DNA from: Planctomycetota bacterium
Lineage (GTDB): Bacteria; Planctomycetota; Planctomycetia; Pirellulales; Lacipirellulaceae
DNA: 64,000 bases
Assembly (NCBI GenBank): GCA_013152205.1
Contig: JAADGV010000098.1
Coordinates: forward strand, 1 to 64,000
Direction: 5' to 3'
A model generated the notes under the pieces. It searched no databases, had not been told where the DNA came from, and saw only the letters and a list, made by a program, of their open reading frames with translations. A program made the translations under genes and the position numbers. Below are positions 8,647 to 17,376 of the stretch, piece by piece. The stretch's first letter is position 1. Every line of letters begins with the position of its first letter.

Positions 8647-8696
8647 TTGTAGCAAACGCTACAATTTCGACCATTGACTTGTAGCCTATGCTACAA
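8647..8696. promoter_or_regulatory. Twin palindromic operators for a metal regulator
   Basis: Two 18-bp palindromes with identical arms, TTGTAGC-N4-GCTACAA, occupy 8647-8664 and 8679-8696. Their centres are exactly 32 bp apart, about three helical turns. They sit just upstream of mntR and ahead of the divergent DtxR-type gene. The arrangement suits cooperative binding of a dimeric repressor; assignment to MntR or its neighbour is inference. Confidence 0.72.
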
Positions 8697-8894
8697 ACGG
8701 AGTTTTTTCCCAGACGTCAGACAATCCAGTGCGCAAACGAGAGCTGCTTGAAGTGGCAATTGTAGTAGGCAAAGAGCTGGGCGTTGGGCGTGAAAATTAG
8801 TATTCGACATCGGAAGAAGGGCAAGCGTCGTCGTCTGGCCTAATATCGGAGCAGGCAAGAACAGATTGCTCAAATCAATGATGGACCTGAATCT

Positions 8895-9359
8895 ATGAGT
8901 GGCTTCCGTCGAACCCGGATCGAGGACTACCTAATCGCCGTTGAGCAGATTTGCGTTGAAGGCGATTCCGAGAGAGCAACCACAGGCCCTATTGCCCGTC
9001 TACTGGGTATTTCCAACGGCACTGCCAGCAGTATGCTCAAACAGCTTGCGGAGAATAGCCTGCTGGATCATCTGCCATACGAAGGTGTCAGACTGACCAA
9101 TGCTGGCAAGCAACGGGCCAGACGTGTTCTGCGGCGGCAGCGGCTGATCGAATTGTTCTTAGTCCGAACCCTCAGCATCGCATGGAAAAGTTTGGCCGAT
9201 GAAGCATGGGAACTTGAGCCGGCTACGTCCGAGCAACTTATTAAAATGATCGATGCGTTTTTAGACTACCCAGAGTTCGACCCACTAGGCAACCCAATTC
9301 CTCGCGAGGACGGAACACTTCCTGAGAGCGATTCCATACCCCCCTCAACCGGCGACTAG
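8895..9359 (+). CDS. DtxR-family transcriptional regulator
   Basis: A 154-residue regulator of the DtxR/IdeR/MntR superfamily. The helix-turn-helix covers ATTGPIARLLGISNGTASSMLKQLAE, followed by the wing YEGVRLTNAGKQ. The dimerisation helix RRQRLIELFLVRTL and the segment PEFDPLGNPIP are typical. In the usual metal-binding motif EAxxLEH the histidine position appears to be proline (EAWELEPATS), so metal sensing may differ from the family. It faces mntR across the twin palindromes. A short LysGlu-rich frame at about 8730-8800 upstream has no clear identity. Confidence 0.82.
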   Translation: MSGFRRTRIEDYLIAVEQICVEGDSERATTGPIARLLGISNGTASSMLKQLAENSLLDHLPYEGVRLTNAGKQRARRVLRRQRLIELFLVRTLSIAWKSLADEAWELEPATSEQLIKMIDAFLDYPEFDPLGNPIPREDGTLPESDSIPPSTGD

Positions 9360-9410
9360 CGTAATTTTTCAATTGACGCGTACGGCAGCCGGGCGCCCCA
9401 AGTGGCAGGC

Positions 9411-9430
9411 GTTTGCGGTGGCGGCCACGC
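9411..9430 (+). repeat. Short dispersed repeat, copy 2
   Basis: Contains GCGGTGGCGGCCACGC, shared with the copies at 830-851 and 49353-49374, but the flanks differ. It lies between the DtxR-type gene and the left end of the insertion sequence. Confidence 0.5.
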
Positions 9431-9466
9431 TACTGCATCGCGAGAAAAGGTAAAACGCTTCAGACC

Positions 9467-10284
9467 GGCTCCGTAGAAAACGTCAGTAGAATAAAAGAAT
9501 CATGACGTTGTGAGTCAGGGCCATCAATCGCAAATCGCGGCATTGGCTGTGGTAGGTGATGGCTCGCACATGGGAGTCTTGTCTCGCGTGACAGTGATTC
9601 GATTCCGAATCATATCCCGCATCAGCAAGGATCGTGGTGAGTTGGACCCGTGTCAGCGCATCGTCTAGAAGCGATTTGAACTCCGCTACATCTGGCTTGG
9701 GGCCGCGACGCGTGTCAAACGCCAAGATAGAGTGCGACTCGACATCACAGATCACGCCTAACTTGGGAAAGCGATGGTAAACCATGGTTTTCCAAGGCCC
9801 AGACACGCTTGCCCGGCGACGCACGAAGTAGCTGCTGGCCGCAGTGCATTCCATGCCGGTGGAATCGATGGCCGCCAACGGCACACGTTGGCGACGCCCC
9901 AGTTGCTTGCGGACCGTGGCATCCAGTAACTTTTTTGCCTGGGCGCTGAGTAGTAAACGTTTGGCTGCTTTTTGCAACGTGGTGTAATGCGGCACCTGTT
10001 TCAAGCCGAGGATCTTTTGCAGCGAGGAGCAGTCTTGCAACTGGCCCGTCACACCTCGATAATCCGTCTTGAGAAAGTTTTTCAACACCAAACAAGCGAA
10101 CAGCTGGTGCTGGGTGAATTTCTTCGGACTACAACGATGCGAATAGGCTGGAAACGCCTGTCTGGCGACATCCAAAGCGACTCGCAATACAGCCGCCGGA
10201 GACTTGCTGGTAATGGACATGCAGTCGTGTACGCAAGAATGCACAACCGTGTTTAGCTATCACCGGAAAGTTTTCTACAGAGCC
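9467..10284. mobile_element. Insertion sequence with 15-bp terminal inverted repeats
   Basis: The left end GGCTCCGTAGAAAAC (9467-9481) and the right end GTTTTCTACAGAGCC (10270-10284) are inverted repeats with one mismatch. They frame a single minus-strand transposase gene. At 818 bp the element is shorter than expected for its transposase group, consistent with the internal deletion in the gene. I found no convincing target-site duplication. Its right end lies only 9 bp before the end of the giant gene at 10294. Confidence 0.82.
9483..10244 (-). pseudogene. DDE transposase with internal deletion
   Basis: A 253-residue DDE transposase of the IS5/IS1182/IS4-like type. The N-terminal part is typical: a helical domain with CLVLKNFLKTDYRG, then the first catalytic Asp in AAIDSTGMECTAASSYF and the second in ILADAGYDSESNH. 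After HARQDSHVRAITYHSQ the reading frame jumps directly to CRDLRLMALTHNVMIL, which is the usual C-terminal end. About 80 residues, including the region with the catalytic Glu, are therefore missing without a frameshift. It is almost certainly inactive unless helped in trans. The promoter side is at 10244, inside the right inverted repeat. Confidence 0.8.
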
Positions 10285-10293
10285 TAAGACGCC

Positions 10294-13200
10294 CTATTGG
10301 TTGCCCTGTTTGAGCGAATTAAGGTAAGAAAAAAGGTCGCTGACTTCTTCGTCTTTGAACGAATCTAGCAAACCGTCTGGCATAACCGAAACTGATAGAA
10401 AGCCGGCACTCTCGATGTCTGACTTCGAAATTCGCTTATCGGCGGTGTCGGGTTGTCTCAAGACTACGGCAGAGTCATCTTGAGAAACCAGCATTCCTTG
10501 TGCGATTTGGCCGGAAACAGTAATGGCGCGATACATTCGGTAGCCGCCTTCCATTGCTGCACTTGGGGTCAGGATGTTACGCAGCAGCGTTTCGGTTCCC
10601 GACAGCCCGATACCATCCAACGGAGGACCGATGTTGCCGCCTTTGCCGCCTTGCTGATGACAGACAAGACAGCTCTTCGTAAAGAGGGCTTTACCAGCCT
10701 TTAGGTTGCCGGGCCTCTCGGCAAGTTGCCGGTATTTTGCAAACAGTTCTGCCTGTAGTTTCGCTTGTTTCGCAGTGATCAACTTTGGGACGTCGAGCGT
10801 TGGCTGGACACGGGCCTTTCCACTAAGTTGTCCCCAATCCGGCCCCTTGAGGTAGTGGACAAGCCCGTCTGGGTTGGCTTCGCCGACGAAACTGCGGTCG
10901 AAGTTGTCTCGAATTTGCTGAGGCGTACGCGCGACATTCCAGATGCGAAACTCGGTTAGCGAGCCCTTGGTTCCTTCGCTCGAAGGTGTTGTTTGGCCGA
11001 TTCTTAGATTTGAAAAATCGGCTACATCCCCCCGTGTACTTTCGGCTGATAGTTCGCCATTGATGTAGATGCGAAATCTACCTTCGGTGTCTCGCGTGAC
11101 CGCCAGATGAGTCCATGTGCCAGCCACAATTTTTTTCTTTGCGATTACGATATTCTTATGAGATAAACACCATACACGAAACATTTCGTCGTAGAAATTC
11201 ATGTCTAAGACGTTCGGACGTCCTAGAATCCCATCCGCCGAACTAATACGACCTTGGAGTCGCACCCAAGTCTCAACCGTAAACGCCCCAGATAGGGTGA
11301 TCGGCTTCTCGACAGAATCTGCGTTGCCCCCCGAAAGTTGCAGGACTCGCTGAACTTGCCCAGCAACGCTGCTCCAAAGATTCTTAGCGTCTTCATTGTC
11401 GGGCAAAATCGCAATGATCGTTTCCAGGATCGCTGGAGAGAGATCGCCTGCGGGTATGTCCTCTCCGTCGACTGCTGCCAGCAGCGCGAGCGCGCCGTTT
11501 CGACTTGTGGCCATGCGTGCGATGGCAGGTTTCCTTTGCTCGAAGTTTAGTTCACGCAATAGGCCCCCCAGCGTGGCCGACGCATCCGACGAAGGCGAAT
11601 CAGCCAACGCAGCAAGCGCGGCGTCGCGAACTGCTTGCGACTCTCCGTTCGATGTCACCACCTTGGCGAGCGTTTCAAACTCCGAGGAACCAAGTTCTCG
11701 CAGTGCTCGTAAGGCAGCAAGTTTGAACGCCTGCGTCGTCTCGGGTGAACTGGCGAAATTGGCAATGCTGGGGTCGAGCTTTTTCAACTGAAAGGCACCA
11801 GCAACCCGCAACGCCAACTCTCTTGCCTGATCGGAATCCGCCTGTTTCCACAATGCCTGCGTCGCAGATTCGATGGCGGGGCGAAGTGACGTCGTGTCGA
11901 GGCTTGGCCTTAAAGTGAGCAAGGTTTGCAAAGTTGAGTCGCGTGATTTGGGGCTTTCCAGTAGCTGAACCAAAGCCACCGAAACTTTAGGCTCGTCGAA
12001 ATGGTTCGCAAGCGTCTTGATTTCCTCCAGTGTGAGCGGTCGTTTCAACTCCCCCATAAGTCGTGCAAGCCCAATTGCCGACTGACGCCCACCGAGAGAA
12101 AGCGTTGCAAGAACACGATTCTCAAGTGGCAACTCCATGCCATCTGCTGAATTCAAAAAGTCGCCCACTGTTTCGCTGTTCTGCTCCATTGCCCAGCGAG
12201 CAAGGTAGCGCTCGAATTCTCGATCGTAAGACGCCCACAAATCTCCATGTAACGGAGCTTTGCCGAGGCGAAGTATCAAGGCAACCACCGCTGGGTCGGA
12301 AGCTGGCACACGTCGTAAAGCATCACCCAACGCAGCGCGGACTTTGGGAGACGGGTCTTCGACCAGTGCGCTGGCCACAGCGAGGAATTCGCTGCTGGGG
12401 CGTGGCTGAGAGGCGGCAATCCGTATGGCTTCGTGACGGAAATGCGCATTTTTCTCTTTAGAAAGTAATTCGAGAAGTGAGGTCGGGACGGTCGTCAATC
12501 CTTCGAGTGCCCACAACGCTCCCAGACGCTTGTCGGCCGTAAGGCTCTTGTCTTCAATAGTTTCCTTCAGCTTTGGCGCTAGTTCATCTGCCCGTCGGTC
12601 GATGATTTCCTGCCATGCCATATCGGCGGTGCGGGCATTTGGCGATCCTAGATGCGCGATCAGATCAGCCGAAGCCAACTCGCTCAGTTTAGGCGGTGCC
12701 GCGCGTAGCTGGCTCTTATGCCGGACTCGCCAGATGCGTCCACGTGTTTTGTCGCGTTCGGGATGATTTCGTGGGACTTCGTTGTGCGAGATGATCTTGT
12801 TGTACCAATCGGTAATGTAGAGGCAGCCATCTGGGCCGAACTGAACTGCGACTGGCCGAAACTTTGGGTCTTCTGAGGTGAGGAAGTCCGGTAACTTTTC
12901 GTACCGGTATCGTTCGCCCTGGGGAGTTGCGCGAATGACCTGGATGCGACTGGTAATGGGATTGGCGACGTAGAAGAGCTTCGGCGCACTGGGTTCCGTA
13001 TTCTTCCGTCCCCACGGCGACGGCCAACCATCGAGGTCGTCAGCAAGTGTCAAGCCGCTGAGGCCTGTGCCGCCCATTTGCGGCGGAGAGATTGTAGGCG
13101 GCATCAGTGGTTGATACGGTCGCAGCCTGTCCTTTGAACCGGTCGCGTAGTAGCCGCCAGGCTCAAACGGAATGATCGGATATCCGATGTCGTTGGCTTC

Positions 13201-14670
13201 TTGAATCCAAGTCTCGCCTTCACGCGAAATAGTGAGACCCCAAATATTGTTTGGCCCAGACGTGAGTGCTTCGAAGCCAGAGCCATCGTGTCGAAAACGG
13301 CCCAGCTTGCAGTGTTTGAATGCAATTTCTTTTTTCCCATCCGCAAAAGCCTCACCATTCGGTCGTCGGACTTTAGAAGTATTGAACAACCCTTGAGCGG
13401 TCAAAATCCAGCCACCGGGCGCCCTTGTGAATTGATGAGGAAAGAGGTGCGAATCTTGAGTACCAAATCCGGTAAGAATTACTTCGTGCTTGTCCGATTT
13501 GCCGTCGCCGTTTGTGTCGCGATAGAAGCGAATGTCGTTCCCGTACTGGACGTAGACGCCCTCCTGGTAGGGGAGTATGCCTAACGGCATGACGAGGCCC
13601 TCGGCAAAGACTCGCGGCTGTGATACCTGTTTACCGAAGGGTTGGTCAAACACTAGCACCTTATCGCGGCCGCCACTTGCGAACAACTGCCGAGACGCCT
13701 CCTCGTTTTCGTTCGCATCCACAGGATATTCAAGCGCCGTCATTGTCCACATGCGTCCCCGAGTGTCGAAGGCGATCGCGACGAATTTCCCGATGCCGTC
13801 TGCTTCGGACGCGACAAGCTCGACCTCGAAACCCTCTGGTACGCTAAATCCCTTTAACTCCTCGGCTGGCGAACGAGGTGCCGATTGAATGCTCATCTGG
13901 GCGGCAACTTTGTTCTTCGTAGTTTTTGACGAAGATCGAGATTCACGAAGCTTTTTCCATGTCGGCGCATTTCGAGTCGGTGGCAGCCGTTCGATGGTCA
14001 CCTCTTTGACTTGCACCAAAGCCTTGCCGCCGCTGTGTACTTGAATCCCAATGTGCCCGTCGAGCGGGATGGCGCCATCCCGCTCGATATAGTCAATCGC
14101 CGGCACGCCGTTGATCCATGAACGAATCCGTGTTCCTTCGGCACGAATACGGTAGACGTTCCAATCGTCTTTACGAATGGCTTGATTAATCGCGTTCAGG
14201 TCAGCAGCCTGGCTGATGACTTTATTTCGTCGCGATTCGTCGTACATTTTCCCCCACCAACCGTCTCCCGCATCTACTTGATAGCCAACCATCTCGGAGC
14301 CTTTGGAGGCTCGAACACTACGGATTTGAATACCAGAATTGATAAAACCACCTGCGCCGCGGATGCGAATCTTCAGTATCAATTCAAAATTTTGAAACGA
14401 CTCCTTGGTTGAAGCGAACGTATTGTGGGGAACGTCGTCGCTGAGCGAGCCGCCCGTGAGTGCGCCATCGGCAACGGTCCACCATTGTCGATCGTCGTAG
14501 AGTACTTCCCACCCATCAAGCGACCGACCGTCAAAGAGGGATTCCGGTTTGTCTTGCGCAACTGCGGATGATCCAAGCATTGCCAAAGCAACAACGACCA
14601 TCGCCAACCTAATTGCTGCTAAGTCACAACTAAAACAAGGCAAATCGTAGTATTTTTTTTGTTGCATCAT
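10294..14670 (-). CDS. Giant secreted DUF1080 / PVC-type dehydrogenase / LamG / cytochrome c protein
   Basis: A 1458-residue exported protein typical of planctomycetes. In order: an N-terminal signal sequence (cleavage near SSAVA-QD, about 39); a DUF1080 / 3-keto-disaccharide-hydrolase-like jelly roll (about 44-232, LFDGRSLDGWEV); a PVC-type membrane-bound dehydrogenase propeller (about 270-655, VPEGFEVELVASE); HEAT-like alpha repeats (about 660-1100); a concanavalin/LamG domain (about 1110-1265, FTVETWVRL); and a C-terminal c-type heme domain with CLVCHQ (about 1335). The layout suggests periplasmic sugar or polysaccharide oxidation linked to electron transfer. It lies 45 bp after the Dabb gene and is probably the last gene of that cluster. 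Confidence 0.9.
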   Translation of the reverse strand: MMQQKKYYDLPCFSCDLAAIRLAMVVVALAMLGSSAVAQDKPESLFDGRSLDGWEVLYDDRQWWTVADGALTGGSLSDDVPHNTFASTKESFQNFELILKIRIRGAGGFINSGIQIRSVRASKGSEMVGYQVDAGDGWWGKMYDESRRNKVISQAADLNAINQAIRKDDWNVYRIRAEGTRIRSWINGVPAIDYIERDGAIPLDGHIGIQVHSGGKALVQVKEVTIERLPPTRNAPTWKKLRESRSSSKTTKNKVAAQMSIQSAPRSPAEELKGFSVPEGFEVELVASEADGIGKFVAIAFDTRGRMWTMTALEYPVDANENEEASRQLFASGGRDKVLVFDQPFGKQVSQPRVFAEGLVMPLGILPYQEGVYVQYGNDIRFYRDTNGDGKSDKHEVILTGFGTQDSHLFPHQFTRAPGGWILTAQGLFNTSKVRRPNGEAFADGKKEIAFKHCKLGRFRHDGSGFEALTSGPNNIWGLTISREGETWIQEANDIGYPIIPFEPGGYYATGSKDRLRPYQPLMPPTISPPQMGGTGLSGLTLADDLDGWPSPWGRKNTEPSAPKLFYVANPITSRIQVIRATPQGERYRYEKLPDFLTSEDPKFRPVAVQFGPDGCLYITDWYNKIISHNEVPRNHPERDKTRGRIWRVRHKSQLRAAPPKLSELASADLIAHLGSPNARTADMAWQEIIDRRADELAPKLKETIEDKSLTADKRLGALWALEGLTTVPTSLLELLSKEKNAHFRHEAIRIAASQPRPSSEFLAVASALVEDPSPKVRAALGDALRRVPASDPAVVALILRLGKAPLHGDLWASYDREFERYLARWAMEQNSETVGDFLNSADGMELPLENRVLATLSLGGRQSAIGLARLMGELKRPLTLEEIKTLANHFDEPKVSVALVQLLESPKSRDSTLQTLLTLRPSLDTTSLRPAIESATQALWKQADSDQARELALRVAGAFQLKKLDPSIANFASSPETTQAFKLAALRALRELGSSEFETLAKVVTSNGESQAVRDAALAALADSPSSDASATLGGLLRELNFEQRKPAIARMATSRNGALALLAAVDGEDIPAGDLSPAILETIIAILPDNEDAKNLWSSVAGQVQRVLQLSGGNADSVEKPITLSGAFTVETWVRLQGRISSADGILGRPNVLDMNFYDEMFRVWCLSHKNIVIAKKKIVAGTWTHLAVTRDTEGRFRIYINGELSAESTRGDVADFSNLRIGQTTPSSEGTKGSLTEFRIWNVARTPQQIRDNFDRSFVGEANPDGLVHYLKGPDWGQLSGKARVQPTLDVPKLITAKQAKLQAELFAKYRQLAERPGNLKAGKALFTKSCLVCHQQGGKGGNIGPPLDGIGLSGTETLLRNILTPSAAMEGGYRMYRAITVSGQIAQGMLVSQDDSAVVLRQPDTADKRISKSDIESAGFLSVSVMPDGLLDSFKDEEVSDLFSYLNSLKQGNQ

Positions 14671-14715
14671 TCGAGCTAACTTTCCGGTTATGGTGCGGCT
14701 ATGCTTTCGTGTAAA

Positions 14716-15021
14716 TCACACAACATTAAAATCGAAAACAATCACGCGTTCTAAACAGGGGACGACAACTTCCTTGACCCGTTCATGCACCGGGTGTGGC
14801 AGATAGCGGTCTCTTGCTTCGGGGCTCTCAAACGTCATGATAAATCCATGTGTGAACCCGTCGTTGAGCCCCTCGGCGCTGTCGTAAGGGCCATGAATCA
14901 TTTCAAGCAACCCTGGGATTTTTCCGACCATGGCTTGCATCTCGCCAAAGCAGGTCTCAACTTGTGCGGGAGTAACGGTTTCTTTGAATTGAAAGAAACC
15001 AAAGTGTTTTACTGCTGGCAT
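14716..15021 (-). CDS. Dabb (stress-responsive A/B barrel) domain protein
   Basis: A 101-residue single-domain protein of the dimeric alpha-beta barrel (Dabb) family. It opens with VKHFGFFQFKETVTPAQVE; GFIMTFESPEARDRYLPHPVHERV is the diagnostic second half. Members are small cytoplasmic proteins of mostly unknown or cyclase-like function. It lies between the Tm-1-like gene (59 bp gap) and the giant DUF1080 protein (45 bp gap), so co-transcription is likely. Confidence 0.87.
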   Translation of the reverse strand: MPAVKHFGFFQFKETVTPAQVETCFGEMQAMVGKIPGLLEMIHGPYDSAEGLNDGFTHGFIMTFESPEARDRYLPHPVHERVKEVVVPCLERVIVFDFNVV

Positions 15022-15080
15022 AATTTTTCCTTTGCGGATAAGCGTTATTTAATGGTGTTTGTATCTCGTATCCATGCAAT

Positions 15081-16286
15081 TCAGGTTCGCAAGTTCTCCA
15101 ACAGTGCCTCCGCACACGCTATTGCAAAGGGCCGCGCGTTGATCTCGCAATCCATCGACCGGACTTCGACGCCGTCTCGTAGTGTGCTCGTGAGCGCATC
15201 AAAGAGTGCCGAGTCTGCTTGGGGGTCGTAAAACGGTTGCCCTTCGGCGCTGATAACGCTGATCGCCTGGCGAGGGAGGAGCACGGTGACTGGGGCCGTA
15301 TAAGCGTTGATCTTTTGGGCAAGTACGCGGCCAAGTTCGCGGCATTCCTCGGGCGATGTCCGCATCAAAGTGACTTGCGGATTGTGGACATAAAACTTTC
15401 GGTGGGCGAAATTTTCGGGGATAGATTCACGCTCGCCAAAGTTGACCATGTCTAGGCAGCCGGGCACTACGATCGCCGGTACCCCCGCCTTGCCGGCAGC
15501 GTCTAACCGCCCCGGCCCAGCAGATAGCACACCGCCGACGAGTTCATCAGCCCATTCGGTCGTTGTGATGTCTAGCACCCCGGCAACCAAGCCGCTTTCA
15601 ATTAACGATTCCATAGCGCGACCACCAGTTCCCGTTGCGTGAAAAATCAGCACTTCGTAGCCCGCTTGTTCAAGCACCGGTATCGCCGCGTTCACACAAT
15701 CGGTAGTGTTGCCAAACATACTGGCAATGATCAATGGCCGGTCGTCGCTCGATGCGACCGTTGCTTCGACCATGCCACAAATGGCACCGGCTGCCCTCTG
15801 GAAAATCATCTTGGAAATACGATTGAGCCCCGCCACGTCGACAATGCTTGGCATCATCGTGATGTCTTTGGTTCCAACGTAATGAGCCGTGTTTCCGCTG
15901 GCGAGCGTCGAGACGATCAATTTAGGAAAACCGATCGGGAGAATTCGCATTGCCGCAGACGCAATTGCGGTGCCGCCGCCACCTCCTAAAGAAATCACCC
16001 CGTCAATGCGTCCTTCGCCAAGGAGTTGCTCCAATAGTTTTGGGGCTGCTTGGGACATCGCCGATACGCATTCGCCGCGATCTGCGCGTGCCATGAGCTG
16101 TGGCAACGCGACCCCACCAGCCGAAGCGATTTCCTCGCGACTGATATCTGGCTTGACCTGCGGAGCAGCAGCGGTGCCAACATCAATCAGCAACGGTTTA
16201 TGCCCATGCTCGCGAATGAGATCGGCAACAAATGCGTGCTCATGTCCTTTGGTGTCAAGTGTTCCCAAAACAGCAATGGTTGCCAT
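15081..16286 (-). CDS. Tm-1-like ATP-binding domain protein (UPF0261)
   Basis: A 401-residue member of the UPF0261 / Tm-1-like family. The start MATIAVLGTLDTKGHEHAFVADLI is diagnostic. The glycine-rich SLGGGGGTAIASAAM is the nucleotide-binding loop of the family. FHATGTGGRAMESLIESGLVAG and VPGCLDMVNFG are also conserved. The next gene upstream encodes the TIM-barrel partner. In the plant resistance protein Tm-1 these two domains are one polypeptide, which supports a physical or metabolic link here. The bacterial substrate is not established. Confidence 0.92.
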   Translation of the reverse strand: MATIAVLGTLDTKGHEHAFVADLIREHGHKPLLIDVGTAAAPQVKPDISREEIASAGGVALPQLMARADRGECVSAMSQAAPKLLEQLLGEGRIDGVISLGGGGGTAIASAAMRILPIGFPKLIVSTLASGNTAHYVGTKDITMMPSIVDVAGLNRISKMIFQRAAGAICGMVEATVASSDDRPLIIASMFGNTTDCVNAAIPVLEQAGYEVLIFHATGTGGRAMESLIESGLVAGVLDITTTEWADELVGGVLSAGPGRLDAAGKAGVPAIVVPGCLDMVNFGERESIPENFAHRKFYVHNPQVTLMRTSPEECRELGRVLAQKINAYTAPVTVLLPRQAISVISAEGQPFYDPQADSALFDALTSTLRDGVEVRSMDCEINARPFAIACAEALLENLRT

Positions 16287-16317
16287 CTGGTCTCTCCCCG
16301 ATCTTTGCCATGAAGGA

Positions 16318-17187
16318 TTACAATTTTCGCTGCAATGGAATTTGCTTGAACTTTTTCGTCAGCTCCATCAACGACCCCTCGAATGCTAGTCGCTCCAGGC
16401 TCGAGGCACCGACAAAACCGACCGCATCGGTGTGTTCGTTGATATAGGCTGCATCCTCAGGCGTCGCGATAGGGCCACCATGAGACAAACAGATCACATC
16501 TTTCCGACAGGCGATCGCAGCCGACGCGATTTCTTGCGTTCGGCGAGCGGCTTCTTCCAGCGAGCAAGCCGCATCCGTCACACCGATCGAGCCACCAATG
16601 GTCGTTCCCACATGTGCGATTACCACATCTGCGCCAACTTCAGCCATTGCGATTGCTTCCTCAGCGTTCCCGACATACACAATGGTGAAAAGGTCCATCT
16701 TGCGAGCCAGCGCGATGGTCTCAACTTCCTTCTGCACACCCATGCCGGTCTCTTCGAGGATCTGTCGAAATGCCCCATCGACAATGCTGTGCGTTGGAAA
16801 ATTGTTTACGCCCGAGAATCCCATCTCCTTAACCTTCAGAAGCCAATGCCACATTCGACGCCGTGGGTCGGTCGCATGGACACCACAAATCACGGGCGTC
16901 TCTTCGACGACCGGAAGTACCTCGAACTCGCCGATCTCCATGGCCACAGCATTGGCATCACAATAGGCCATGAGCCCCGCCGTGGAGCCATGTCCCGACA
17001 TACGAAAGCGGCCTGAATTGTAGATGATAATCAGGTCAACGCCACCTTTTTCAAGGAACTTGGCGCTGATCCCAGTACCAGCCCCGGCCGCAATGATCGG
17101 TTCGCCCCGATCTAGCACCGCGCGCAGACGCTCGACAACTTCAGTTCGCGTATAAGGATTTCCAACCCCGGTCCAAGGATTTGGCAT
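16318..17187 (-). CDS. Phosphoenolpyruvate-hydrolase-family TIM-barrel protein
   Basis: A 289-residue protein of the family named PEP hydrolase, a TIM barrel related to PEP mutase/isocitrate lyase folds. Conserved segments include GTGISAKFLEKGGVDLIIIYNSGRFRM, GVNNFPTHSIVDG and LSHGGPIATPEDA. The start at 17187 is chosen over an in-frame ATG at 17211 because an AGAGGAAG ribosome binding site lies 6-8 bases before it. It is the first gene of the cluster, followed after 31 bp by its Tm-1-like partner. The divergent AraC gene at 17377 is the probable regulator. Confidence 0.9.
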   Translation of the reverse strand: MPNPWTGVGNPYTRTEVVERLRAVLDRGEPIIAAGAGTGISAKFLEKGGVDLIIIYNSGRFRMSGHGSTAGLMAYCDANAVAMEIGEFEVLPVVEETPVICGVHATDPRRRMWHWLLKVKEMGFSGVNNFPTHSIVDGAFRQILEETGMGVQKEVETIALARKMDLFTIVYVGNAEEAIAMAEVGADVVIAHVGTTIGGSIGVTDAACSLEEAARRTQEIASAAIACRKDVICLSHGGPIATPEDAAYINEHTDAVGFVGASSLERLAFEGSLMELTKKFKQIPLQRKL

Positions 17188-17247
17188 GGCACACTTCCTC
17201 TCTTTTGGCAATTCTAGTGTGTATCACGGTTATGAGTTCCGATGTTT

Positions 17248-17291
17248 CCGGCCCAGAGGGCCGGACTATATAGCCCCACCGTTTCGGTGGG
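17248..17291. repeat. Double-hairpin REP-like element, copy 1
   Basis: A first hairpin pairs CCGGCCC with GGGCCGG; after ACTATATAG a second pairs CCCACCG with CGGTGGG. The same plan, with compensating changes in the first stem, recurs at 30210-30252. It lies in the divergent gap before the AraC gene. Confidence 0.65.
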
Positions 17292-17376
17292 CGAAATGTT
17301 CCAGTTATAATTACTCAATTCACAATTCTCACAAAGCAAGCTTCACACTCACATATTTTGCGTTCGAGCGACTGGT

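Noticed and set aside
8730-8800. Short Lys/Glu-rich frame starting GTG before the DtxR-type gene
   Set aside because: Only 23 codons, no clear ribosome binding site and no recognised family; more likely leader DNA.
9455-10295. Target-site duplication around the insertion sequence
   Set aside because: AGAC occurs on both sides but at different distances from the ends, so it is not a duplication.
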